Source: SAR324 cluster bacterium (GTDB lineage Bacteria; SAR324; NAC60-12). Taken from it: a DNA stretch of 64,000 nt. The stretch spans positions 186,001-250,000 of the forward strand of contig JANQJU010000064.1 in assembly GCA_028281495.1 (NCBI GenBank), read 5' to 3'. The notes beneath the pieces were generated by a model. That model searched no databases and was not told the DNA's origin. It was given only the letters and a program-made list of their open reading frames with translations. Position numbers and translations under genes: made by a program. Positions 46,811 through 54,551 of this stretch are shown in pieces. Within the stretch, counting starts at the first letter, position 1, and each line of letters opens with the position of its first letter.

Positions 46811-47807
46811 TGCTAGAGTACATACAACCAGCACTGCAACACGGTCGTTGATTTCTGACTCCTCACTTGAGGATTTTCTTGATGTTATAGGACTTCAACA
46901 CAGTATCGGTCAACACAGCGACCGATATGCTAATCTCGATCAGCTCTTTGTACCATCGTCCGAATTTCCAACAATCTGTCAACTTCTTGATACCAACAAC
47001 TTTGTTCTGCTTCTAGGCGATCCTCAAATCGGCAAGACATACACCGCACTCTACCTCCTCTATCAGTACTACCAACAAGGTTATCGACCGTTTTGGGAGT
47101 CAGTGCGAGACCTTGAGACAGCCTATGGTGACGCTTTCCAGCGATTAAGACGGCCCCGTTTCGATCTTGATGAGTACGTCCGCAGACGTTTGGACGGCCG
47201 CAATGCCATTTATATTGAAGATCCCTGGGGCAAAATCCAGTTTGACATACCCGAAGAGTTCACGAGTTCTCTCGAATCACTAATCAATCGTGTACGTGTA
47301 TCAGAAGCAAAATTGATCATAACTTCTCGGTCTGGGATATTCAACCGGCTGACAGATCTAGTTGGCAAGGACTTCGCGGTTACATTGCGAGCTGAATTGG
47401 TTTATGGCGGAGAACGACATTCATACGGAGATGAAGAAAGAACACACCTGTTTCACAACTACTATCACCTCTTTCATGGCAGCGATGAGGGATGTTCTTT
47501 CAGCGTTTCCGTAGGTACCCAGCAAATACGGATTACTATACTGGGAACCTTGCTACAGCACTACACTGTCCGTCGGATGATTGAGTTTACGGTAGAATAC
47601 ATTAACGAAATTTGCGATGAGCCAAAGCCGCCTATCTTCGTTGAGGAACTCTATTTCGAAGTAAATGGTACAAAGATAAATTCCAATACCCGACTTTCTA
47701 ATATACCAAACGAGCTGCTTAATTTGAGGTCCAAGGAAGCTAAAGGAGCCAGTATTGCGGAGATTGCCAAGTCTATTCATGCAGGAAGCACTGACATAGA
47801 TTGGTAA
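46776..47807 (+). pseudogene. STAND-type P-loop NTPase, probable remnant of a TIR-STAND defence gene
   Basis: An open frame of 343 residues in a different frame from, and overlapping, the TIR remnant. It has Walker A GDPQIGKT (residues 81-88), a Walker B-like AIYIEDPWGK, and a sensor-1-like segment KLIITSRSGIF, in the style of nSTAND3 NTPases of bacterial immune proteins. The first 20 residues do not resemble a natural N-terminus; a frameshift or deletion joining the TIR half seems likely. The C-terminal 90 residues (EYINEICDEPKPPIFVEELY and on) match nothing I know and may be shifted or foreign text. The start (TTG 46776) has no ribosome-binding site. An independent NTPase gene is possible but less likely. 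Confidence 0.55.
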
Positions 47808-47847
47808 TTTATAGCGGGGCTAACAGAAAATCATGTTACAGAAGGAT

Positions 47848-47912
47848 GCCTAACCATCGCATCAACTCGGACTGGCAATTCCGCTGCGCTTCATTGGCAT
47901 CTCATAAAGATA
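47848..47912 (+). other. Possible decayed attC-like site
   Basis: The segment starts gcctaac, fitting the RYYYAAC end of integron attC sites, and continues with catcgcatcaactcggac and an imperfect ggcaat...attggc arm pair, as in many attC hairpins. The matching GTTRRRY end is not present. It lies between the TIR/STAND remnant and the acetyltransferase. Confidence 0.25.
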
Positions 47913-48468
47913 ACATTGGATTATAGTCCAATCTTTTTAGCTGATAAATCAGTAGATCACTTTTGAGGGTCTCATCAAAAAATTTTATTTGGTATTTCAA
48001 TCCTACCTTTTGCAAGACCCGAATCGAGGCTTTGTTTTCGGGTACAGCTCCGGCAAAAATATTATTGATAGATTGGTGGTAGAACCCTTGATGGATCAAA
48101 GAACGGGATCCTTCGGTGGCATAACCCTTTCCCCAAGCAGATTTGTGGAAGCGATACCCGAGTTCAACATCATCAGGATCTGCTATATCGGGACGATAAT
48201 AAGGGGCTTCCCGCCAAGGCCGAAACAGAAACCATCCGATGAAGCCATTGCTCTGCTTTTCGTGTACCGCCCAAAATCCCAAATTTTCGTATTTTTGATA
48301 GAGGGCCAACATTGTTTGTAAATACTCGTGAATTTCTTGTCGATCTACTTGGTCGTCTGGAAAAAAGCGCATGACATCGGGATCACTATCGAGCGTAAAT
48401 AGGTGCTCTTCATCGGTGTCTTGGAAGTACCGAAGAATAAGGTGTTCCGTTTCTAAGTGAATTTTCAT
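47902..48468 (-). CDS. GNAT acetyltransferase (RimJ/RimL type)
   Basis: A 188-residue acetyl-CoA-dependent N-acetyltransferase. RimJ/RimL-like start (METEHLILR-type: HLETEHLILRYFQDTDEEHL), strand pair NGFIGWFLFRPW, ELGYRFHKSAWGKGYATEG (acetyl-CoA loop with G-K-G-x-A) and AGAVPENKASIRVLQKVGLK. The acceptor could be a ribosomal protein, antibiotic or small molecule. ATG 48468 fits the family start; an ATG at 48507 would add 13 unrelated residues, and neither has a strong ribosome-binding site. The gene may be a cassette-type passenger of the accessory stretch. Confidence 0.82.
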   Translation of the reverse strand: MKIHLETEHLILRYFQDTDEEHLFTLDSDPDVMRFFPDDQVDRQEIHEYLQTMLALYQKYENLGFWAVHEKQSNGFIGWFLFRPWREAPYYRPDIADPDDVELGYRFHKSAWGKGYATEGSRSLIHQGFYHQSINNIFAGAVPENKASIRVLQKVGLKYQIKFFDETLKSDLLIYQLKRLDYNPMLSL

Positions 48469-48507
48469 AGTAGTTTCTGCAATTGAAGTTGAAGGAGTTG
48501 GGTACAT

Positions 48508-49028
48508 TCAATGAGATAAAGAAATTTAATTCTAAGGGACACAGAAAAAGTATGCAGGAACCCGTAAAGTACCCCCAATTCTTCTTTCAGTTGCTGATAC
48601 CCTTGCTTGGGAAGCGTCGTGTCATCTAGAAGTAAAACGCTGGAGGTTGGTTGTAATTGCTCCACCATCGTGACCAGCACTGCGGACGGAGTAGCACTCG
48701 GTAATGTCCTTTTTGCACTGACAATTGGCCCGAAAAACACCTTCGTTTTTGGAGAAAATGAGTCAGGGCAGGTATCGCTTTTATACAAAAGCGATAGTAT
48801 GATTGACTTAAATGGTTTGGTGAATGTCGAAAGCAAGTTTTGTGATCAAGTAGTTGATTCCATGTGTTAAATTGTAAGGATATAAAAAGTCATCTTTGCT
48901 ATAATACATGGAAAATGCACTGGACTTGGAGGAGAGAAAAAGAAACAAGGGAAAGCTTCAGGGTCAGGGAATGTCTGGTTTGGAGAGTATCGCTTTTGTA
49001 TAATTGCCAGAGAAAAATTGAAGCATGA
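48508..49028. other. 521-base stretch without a supported gene
   Basis: AT-rich spacer between the acetyltransferase and the kinase remnant. Short open frames occur on both strands but none shows a domain, a ribosome-binding site or natural composition. The text before 49029 is interrupted by stops. Confidence 0.5.
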
Positions 49029-49367
49029 TCCAAGTATCAATACACCTTTCATCTTATTACAACTTCAATTAAATACTGCGATCCCGACAAAGATACTTGT
49101 TTTGTGAAAGTTACTATCAGCGATGAAGGCTCTAAGGTGGTAATCAAAGTGGAGAATAATGGGCTTGGGATTTCTCAAAAACATCAAGATCGAGTTTTTT
49201 TGATGTTCCAAAGATTTCACCCAATGGCTGCTTATGGTAGCGGACTAGGAATGTATATTGTTAAAAAGCATGTGAATAGTATGAATGCTGAAAATAATTT
49301 TACGAGTATGACAGGTAAAACTATTTTTAGTGTTTCAATACCTAAAAATAATATGGGGGCAACATGA
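49029..49367 (+). pseudogene. Histidine kinase remnant, ATPase end only
   Basis: The C-terminal half of a kinase ATPase domain. Homology begins before any start codon: translating from 49029 gives FHLITTSIKYCDPDKDTCFV, a decayed N box, then VENNGLGIS (G1), FQRFHP (F box) and GSGLGMYIVKK (G2). The first possible start is GTG 49104. The sequence matches the intact kinase at 50190-51716 (VEDNGIGIP, FQRFHPNISYGSGLGMYIIK). No HisKA, HAMP or membrane part is left. Its stop overlaps the response-regulator start by ATGA, so the ancestral pair was coupled. Confidence 0.75.
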
Positions 49368-49801
49368 CCTTAAACTCAATATTGATTATTGATGATGAAG
49401 AAACAGATCGATATTTACTGAAAAGAACGATACAAAAAGCACAACTCACCGAAAAAGTTTATGAAGCTGACGATGGCAGAATTGGTTTAGAATTCCTTTC
49501 AGATTATGAAAAAAATTCCAAAAAAGACCCAAGTGAGTTTCCTCCTATACTTATTTTTCTCGATATAAATATGCCGAGAATGGATGGTTTCGAGTTTCTA
49601 GACGAATTTTCGAAATTGAGAATAGAGTATCCTAATTTGAACTCTACTTGTGTTCTAATTTGTTCTTCATCAGACAATGTGGATGATAAAGATAAAGCAG
49701 CAACTTATGACACAGTAAAGGGTTATATGGTAAAGATGACTTATTCAATAGATGATTTTGTATATAAAGTAAAAGCCTGTTTCCCGAATACAAGCTTTTG
49801 A
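49364..49801 (+). CDS. Single-domain response regulator (Rcp1-like)
   Basis: A 145-residue receiver without an output domain. Acidic pocket Asp10/Asp11 (IIDDEE), phospho-acceptor Asp67 (FLDINMPRMDG), Ser101 region (LICSSSD) and Lys124 (YMVKM) are all present. A longer loop after helix 2 (NSKKDPSEFPP) is typical of the Rcp1-type regulators paired with SHDLKAPL-class kinases. GGGGG precedes the ATG. Its own upstream kinase is dead; the intact kinase at 50190-51716 is its likely current partner (inference). Confidence 0.88.
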   Translation: MTLNSILIIDDEETDRYLLKRTIQKAQLTEKVYEADDGRIGLEFLSDYEKNSKKDPSEFPPILIFLDINMPRMDGFEFLDEFSKLRIEYPNLNSTCVLICSSSDNVDDKDKAATYDTVKGYMVKMTYSIDDFVYKVKACFPNTSF

Positions 49802-49833
49802 GCAGATGAATAGAAATTATTATTTTTCCGATA

Positions 49834-50182
49834 TTATAAAATGCGAATATTACATCTAACTATTTGATAAACACTGTTCGAATAATTCTTGAAGTTCTTT
49901 AGATGATAGATTCCTTTATTCATAAATCCTTTTACAAACTCATACGATTGCGAATTTTTCTTATCTTCCACCCTTTCTGATGAAGAAAATATTATAAAAA
50001 TTGATGACATATAATTCCTGTCTCTCTATTTTAATTTAAAAAATTTTCCAAAAATCCAATGCCTTTTTTCCATCACTCGCTTCAAATATCTCTGTTGCCA
50101 CATCCATTTTTTTGAGTACTCTTTTCAGCAAATATCGATCTGTTTCATCATCATCCACGATCATTATTGAATATTTTTTCAT
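49834..50182 (-). pseudogene. Response-regulator remnant with the phospho-acceptor segment deleted
   Basis: On the minus strand, 50182-50036 reads MKKYSIMIVDDDETDRYLLK then RVLKK...EASDGKKALDF and stops at residue 48. A second frame, 50010-49834, reads SSIFIIFSSSERVEDKKNSQ and EFVKGFMNKGIYHLKNF. Together they align with the two ends of the intact regulator at 49364-49801. The missing middle, about 40 residues, includes the LDINMP phospho-acceptor. It lies seven bases downstream of the intact kinase 50190-51716, so it was that kinase's original regulator. Confidence 0.8.
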
Positions 50183-50189
50183 TTTTATC

Positions 50190-51716
50190 CTAACTTGCTT
50201 CGAAGAACTTGATTACAATTGTTGTTCCACTGGTCGAGCTGACAAAATTAATTTGACCTTCCATTTTTTCTACATGTTTTTTTATAATATACATGCCTAA
50301 GCCACTTCCATAGGATATATTGGGGTGAAAGCGTTGAAACATACTAAATACACGGTTTTGGAACTCTTCAGGTATTCCAATGCCATTATCTTCTACTACA
50401 ATTAAACGACATTTTTCTTTCTGCTTCGTCGAAATCCTTACAAATTGTAAGTCTTTATTTTTATCACTATACTTCATTGCATTGGAAATTAAATTTTCCA
50501 AAACTTGTGTAAGCCTAACCTTTGATAAATAAAAATCTACTGAATTATCAATATCTGTCTCAATTTTTACATCATTGTTTATATAAATAGATTCTAACTT
50601 TTCTTGTATTTCAAAAACTGTATCTTCAATATTTACCTTTTCTTTTTCTGTAATTTCTAAATCAGCTTTTGCTAAATTTAAAATATCGACTACTAAATCT
50701 TCTAATTTTTTAACGTACTTCGAAATTTTATTAGCATTTTTTTCAACTTCATCATAGTCTTCATCTTTTAGATCTTCAATTATTACTTGTGCTAATCCTC
50801 TAACTGTTATCAATGGAGCTTTTAGATCATGAGATGTTCTGTAAGAAAATTGAGATAGTTCCTCATTGGAAATTTTGAGTTTAGAATTGAGTGTTGTTAG
50901 TTCTTGGTTATATTTTTCAAGATTTTTCTGCTGAAGCATGTTTTCTTGATTTTTCTCATAGAGCTGTTTTGTCATGGTACGGAGGGCGACATCGAGTTTT
51001 TCTTGTCCACTCAATAGCTTGTTGCTCAATGAATAATTTCCCTTTGAAATGAGGTCAGCAAGCTCCACGGTTCGGTTAAGAGGAACAATGACAGCACGCG
51101 TAATTAAAACACCTAAAGAAACACTACTTGCCACACACAAAAAAAGAAATAGAATAGCCGTATTTCTCAAAATACGTTCCTGCTTTTCTTCCTCAATAAA
51201 AATACGTTCCATCTCCCAATTTTGGGGATCTGAGATACGTCTAAGATTTGCGATTATTTGAAGGGATAGCGGATAGCTTTTTTCTTCCAGAATTTGAATA
51301 GCAACCACTTTCTGTTCCGTATGAATCGTCTTTTCAATAGTTTGCTGATATTGTTCCAACAGAGCTAAATCACGACCAATATTATTAAGTTTTTCAATTT
51401 GCTCAGTATCATTCCAGTTTTTGGAGTAGTTCATTAGCTGCTTGTACATTTTTTCAACGATTGACCAATTAGCCTGCCTTTGACGAATAAAGACATCATC
51501 CTTAATTAGCATCCAGCTCCGCAAACTGGTAAGAGAAGTATTAATTGCGTTTGTCATTCTAAGATTGGCTTGTATAGAAGGTGAAAAAATATTTTGGATT
51601 CGTTTAGACAATTCTGTTACTTTGCTCACTTGAATTAAAGTAACAATGGTAGCCACAAAGAAGACAAGACTGATTCCCCCAAAACTGAAGGCAATTTTCT
51701 TTTCTAAGGTACTCAT
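50190..51716 (-). CDS. Membrane sensor histidine kinase with four-helix sensor
   Basis: A 508-residue kinase. Helices at about 9-29 and 187-208 flank a helical periplasmic domain of 4HB/MCP style (MTNAINTSLTSLRSWMLIKD). HAMP follows (VIVPLNRTVELADLISKGNY), then a coiled coil, HisKA with FSYRTSHDLKAPLITVRG, and a complete ATPase domain (VLENLISNAMKYSDKNKD, VEDNGIGIP, FQRFHP, GSGLGMYII). The SHDLKAPL class usually pairs with single-domain regulators. Its own regulator just downstream is broken, while a homologous intact regulator faces it at 49364-49801. GAGAGGA precedes the ATG. AT-rich codon use fits the accessory stretch. Confidence 0.9.
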   Translation of the reverse strand: MSTLEKKIAFSFGGISLVFFVATIVTLIQVSKVTELSKRIQNIFSPSIQANLRMTNAINTSLTSLRSWMLIKDDVFIRQRQANWSIVEKMYKQLMNYSKNWNDTEQIEKLNNIGRDLALLEQYQQTIEKTIHTEQKVVAIQILEEKSYPLSLQIIANLRRISDPQNWEMERIFIEEEKQERILRNTAILFLFLCVASSVSLGVLITRAVIVPLNRTVELADLISKGNYSLSNKLLSGQEKLDVALRTMTKQLYEKNQENMLQQKNLEKYNQELTTLNSKLKISNEELSQFSYRTSHDLKAPLITVRGLAQVIIEDLKDEDYDEVEKNANKISKYVKKLEDLVVDILNLAKADLEITEKEKVNIEDTVFEIQEKLESIYINNDVKIETDIDNSVDFYLSKVRLTQVLENLISNAMKYSDKNKDLQFVRISTKQKEKCRLIVVEDNGIGIPEEFQNRVFSMFQRFHPNISYGSGLGMYIIKKHVEKMEGQINFVSSTSGTTIVIKFFEAS

Positions 51717-52425
51717 TTGATTCCTCTCGCTTCAAGTAACTGATTTGGGATTGTCCAATAAAATTTGTAACTCCTTACTTAAGCCACTTTCTGAAATTCA
51801 AAACCTTTAACATTTATGCAGCTTGTGAGTATATGAAGAGTGCTCTACTAAAATCATTGATTAGCTGTTGCATGTCCTCAAAAGAAATTGGCAGAGACTA
51901 AGTTTTTTTGTCCTGTAATCCCTAGCTTTGAAAAGAGTCCTACGTTATTCCAAAAAAAAGTAACAATTTTTCTACAAGCAAGAATTAAATCATTCGTTAA
52001 TATCTATATTTATGATTTGCTAATATGAAATAATATTTATTTATATTGAATCACTCTTCTAAAGAAACTTCTAATTACTACCATTGTTCGGTAGGCATTA
52101 CCAAATAGTTATTTTCTCTGGTTTGTTCCTGAATTATAACCGTTAACCTTTTGACAGATATGTTCGCAAAATGTCATAGTGAATGGAACGGACAGCTGCT
52201 ACAGATCAATTTTGACCTCTTTCAACAGTCGCTCGGATGCAGATCTGATTTACTTCGATGCTCAAGAGAATGGTTGTTTGATAATAATAAATAATAAAAT
52301 TTAATTACTTATCTTGTGATTCGTTTAAACCTTAACAATTATCCTTTAGAGGGTTGCTCAAATAAATTCTTAGCTTCAAATAGAAGCCTATTTTGCACGA
52401 AAATACCGATAATAGGAGAGTGAAT
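51717..52425. other. 709-base AT-rich stretch without a supported gene
   Basis: Upstream region of the divergent kinase and Cache genes. Stops are frequent in all frames, and a short open frame near 52159 has no ribosome-binding site. I see no tRNA, repeat array or mobile-element end; promoters for both flanking genes should lie here. Confidence 0.5.
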
Positions 52426-53043
52426 ATGGGACAGAATCGATTCTTAAAAGTTTTCAGTATCCTTTTCATATCGACTACTATTGTTGTTATTGCAGTATCC
52501 CCTTTTTTATATAGTCAAATACGAGAGGTTTTATATAACCTCAATCTAGAAAAAAACCGAGAACAAGCAGAACGTCTTGCCACATTGATTTCAATTGATA
52601 TTGAAAATGGTCAACAGTCAGAGGTAGTTTTAGAAAAAATTCAAGTTATGTTAGAAACCACACCTCAGAGTAGTGAACATTTTGCTTGTATCGTTGAAGA
52701 CAAAAACAAAGTCATAGCTCATCCTAAGCCTTCTGATGTTGGCAAAGATGTAACTGGCTGGGTTATAAGAAACGAAGTGGAAGAAAAAACTTTTACCCAA
52801 TCTGCTGGAGAGGGTGTGCCCTTTGGGGGGATTCAGACAAGGCTGGATGGTTCACAAGACATTTCTTATCAGGTTCCAATCAGCATAATGCCTTGGTCTG
52901 TTTGTGTTCATACCAAACTCGATATCGTGGATCAACAAACGTACACTATATTGGGGCAGATTGGATGGATTATTTTTCCAACGTTACTTTTTCTATTGCT
53001 ACTATGTTCGTTTTTTCTAACAAAGAACCCAGTAAAAAAATAG
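52426..53043 (+). CDS. Membrane protein with Cache-like sensor domain and no output
   Basis: A 205-residue protein. Helix at residues 7-29 (VFSILFISTTIVVIAVSPFL), an extracytoplasmic domain of about 145 residues with Cache-style text (CIVEDKNKVIAHPKPSDVGK, QDISYQVPISIMPWSVCVHT), and a second helix (IGWIIFPTLLFLLLLCSFFL) followed by only eight basic residues. Such sensors normally continue into HAMP and kinase, cyclase or MCP domains. Either it is a truncated sensor or a stand-alone partner; a stop directly after TKNPVKK and AT-rich surroundings favour truncation. TAGGAGAG precedes ATG 52426. Confidence 0.68.
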   Translation: MGQNRFLKVFSILFISTTIVVIAVSPFLYSQIREVLYNLNLEKNREQAERLATLISIDIENGQQSEVVLEKIQVMLETTPQSSEHFACIVEDKNKVIAHPKPSDVGKDVTGWVIRNEVEEKTFTQSAGEGVPFGGIQTRLDGSQDISYQVPISIMPWSVCVHTKLDIVDQQTYTILGQIGWIIFPTLLFLLLLCSFFLTKNPVKK

Positions 53044-53091
53044 ATGCAATTATGCTCTATTTTAGTCACATAAAGGCAAGTAAATTAATAT

Positions 53092-53131
53092 CGACATTGA
53101 TTCTATGACCCATTTCAAAGAATCAATGTTG
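53092..53131 (+). other. 13-bp inverted repeat
   Basis: Arms cgacattgattct and agaatcaatgttg (one G-T pair) flank a 14-base loop, 49 bases after the Cache-gene stop. There is no T tract, so a terminator or a mobile-element scar are both possible. Confidence 0.4.
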
Positions 53132-53228
53132 AATTAAGACAATGTTTAGCAGCTTCTTGTTATCAGGAAAATTTGGAGCAGTCCCTATTGTTTCTACTAG
53201 AAGGAGTATGAAAACAAGGGTAGTGGTG

Positions 53229-53420
53229 TTATTGAACTGATTTAATGCTGACATTGTAGTTCCAAATAAGCCAATGTAATGCCCATTTGAGGTAATCGGA
53301 GTCTTTGGAAAAAGAAAGCGTCTTGTGAGTCACTCTTTCTAGCCTTTGCCGCAAGGTATTGTCCTGCCCCCCTAGCTGTAGACAGTTTGAAAGTAGATGG
53401 TGTATTGCGTCGGATCGAAT
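53229..53420 (-). pseudogene. IS1-like transposase C-terminal remnant
   Basis: On the minus strand the text ending at 53229 reads DNTLRQRLERVTHKTLSFSK, then DSDYLKWALHWLIWNYNVSI and a stop. This matches the C-terminus of IS1-family transposases, where the (L/I)R..L.R.T.K.L.FSKS motif precedes a final helix. No start codon, upstream catalytic segment or flanking inverted repeats are seen. The remnant marks past insertion at the edge of the accessory stretch. Boundaries are approximate. Confidence 0.5.
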
Positions 53421-53471
53421 CAGGCTCGACGCCTCTGTTTTGGCGTTGGAAGGAAAAAGAGGAAAGTTTAC

Positions 53472-54071
53472 TTAATTGATAGAGGAAGGCGGACTCAATA
53501 AAACCCGTTCCACAGTTTGATACACACCTTCAAGAACCCGGCGTCCAGGATGAGATTGCGCCATCACACGCATGCCACTGACGACTGTCATGATGAACTG
53601 GGCAAGTTGTTGAGGATCATGCTGGGCATCGATCTCTCCTTGCTGTTGGGCTTTGACCAAGGCTTCATGGAACACCGCAATCATTGCCAGAAAGAGTTCA
53701 TTGGCTTTTTCTACCAATTCACGATCTCGTGAACTCATTTCCACTAAGGTATTGATCGTCAGGCAGCAGTACCCTTGCATGTCTGAAACACTCTCATCAA
53801 TCACGTATTTCAGGTATTGGAGCACCCCCTGCAATGGAGTGGGGGCTGACACGAAGCCCTGCTTCATTTCCTCGATGTTTTGATAGTACAGATCCAAGAC
53901 TTGCAGAAACAAATCTCGTTTGTTGCCAAAGGCTCCATAGATGCTGGCGCGTCTCAGTTGCATGGCCTGTTCTAAGTCTTGCATCGAGGTAGCTTCGTAT
54001 CCTTGCTTCCAAAAAACCTGCATGGCTTTTTCCAAAGCGTCTTGTTTGTTGAATTCGAGTGGTCGTCCCAT
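53472..54071 (-). CDS. TetR/AcrR-family repressor
   Basis: A 199-residue regulator. The N-terminal TetR helix-turn-helix is clear (ALEKAMQVFWKQGYEATSMQ, then LEQAMQLRRASIYGAFGNKR); the C-terminal ligand domain resembles the TetR_C group of short-chain repressors (YCCLTINTLVEMSSRDRELV). AGAAGGAAC precedes the ATG. The promoter-side DNA holds four 15-bp repeats. The divergent gene is the peroxiredoxin-CheA fusion about 480 bases away; whether it is a target is not known. Confidence 0.85.
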   Translation of the reverse strand: MGRPLEFNKQDALEKAMQVFWKQGYEATSMQDLEQAMQLRRASIYGAFGNKRDLFLQVLDLYYQNIEEMKQGFVSAPTPLQGVLQYLKYVIDESVSDMQGYCCLTINTLVEMSSRDRELVEKANELFLAMIAVFHEALVKAQQQGEIDAQHDPQQLAQFIMTVVSGMRVMAQSHPGRRVLEGVYQTVERVLLSPPSSIN

Positions 54072-54082
54072 AGTTGTTCCTT

Positions 54083-54142
54083 CTGAGCTTTTTTCATCTA
54101 AGCTTTCTTCATTTAAGCGTTTTCAATCGGAGCTTTTTTCAT
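54083..54142 (-). repeat. 15-bp tandem repeat, four copies, in the tetR leader
   Basis: Four 15-bp units at 54083, 54098, 54113 and 54128; read on the minus strand the consensus is atgaaaaaagctcag. Three of the four copies contain an ATG, opening mini-ORFs such as MKKA just before the true tetR start. Confidence 0.85.
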
Positions 54143-54540
54143 TGAACCGATTCACGCCTTTCTTGGTAGTGTACCTGCTTCGTGATTGTAAGTCTTCCCT
54201 ATAAAGAGCCTTCGTTTTGCAACCGATTGTGAACAGAAACTGGATTTCAGAAGGGTTATGATATTTATTTTTGAATATTCAGTCAATAATTTATTTCATA
54301 ATTTCTACATAGCTATTTATAGATTAAATGAAAAATTTCATAAACTTAAATTGATTCATGATTGTTGGATCAAGAATTTTATTGACTGATTAGTAAAAAA
54401 CAAATATATATTTTTATTACGAATTCAATTTTGGTGTTTAACCCTATGTCGCTGGTCAATAATAAAGAAACTCCGCGTGACCAGTCGCATCGGAAAAACT
54501 TATGAAAGTTCATCCATCACGATGAGTCGATTTCAGATTC
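54143..54540. other. AT-rich divergent control region
   Basis: About 400 bases between the tetR leader repeats and the ribosome-binding site of the fusion-kinase gene. It is very AT-rich at 54250-54430 and should hold both promoters, but I cannot assign -35/-10 elements with confidence and see no clear operator palindrome. Confidence 0.4.
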
Positions 54541-54551
54541 AAGGAGGTCTT

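Noticed and set aside
48465..48836. Minus-strand open frame of 123 residues with a DDTTLPKQG stretch that recalls some DDE transposases
   Set aside because: No second catalytic motif, no ribosome-binding site, overlaps the acetyltransferase start, and composition is not protein-like.
48607..48870. Plus-strand open frame of 87 residues
   Set aside because: Antisense to the preceding candidate, no domain or ribosome-binding site.
52159..52293. Short open frame in the 51717-52425 gap
   Set aside because: No ribosome-binding site, no recognisable motif, AT-rich surroundings.
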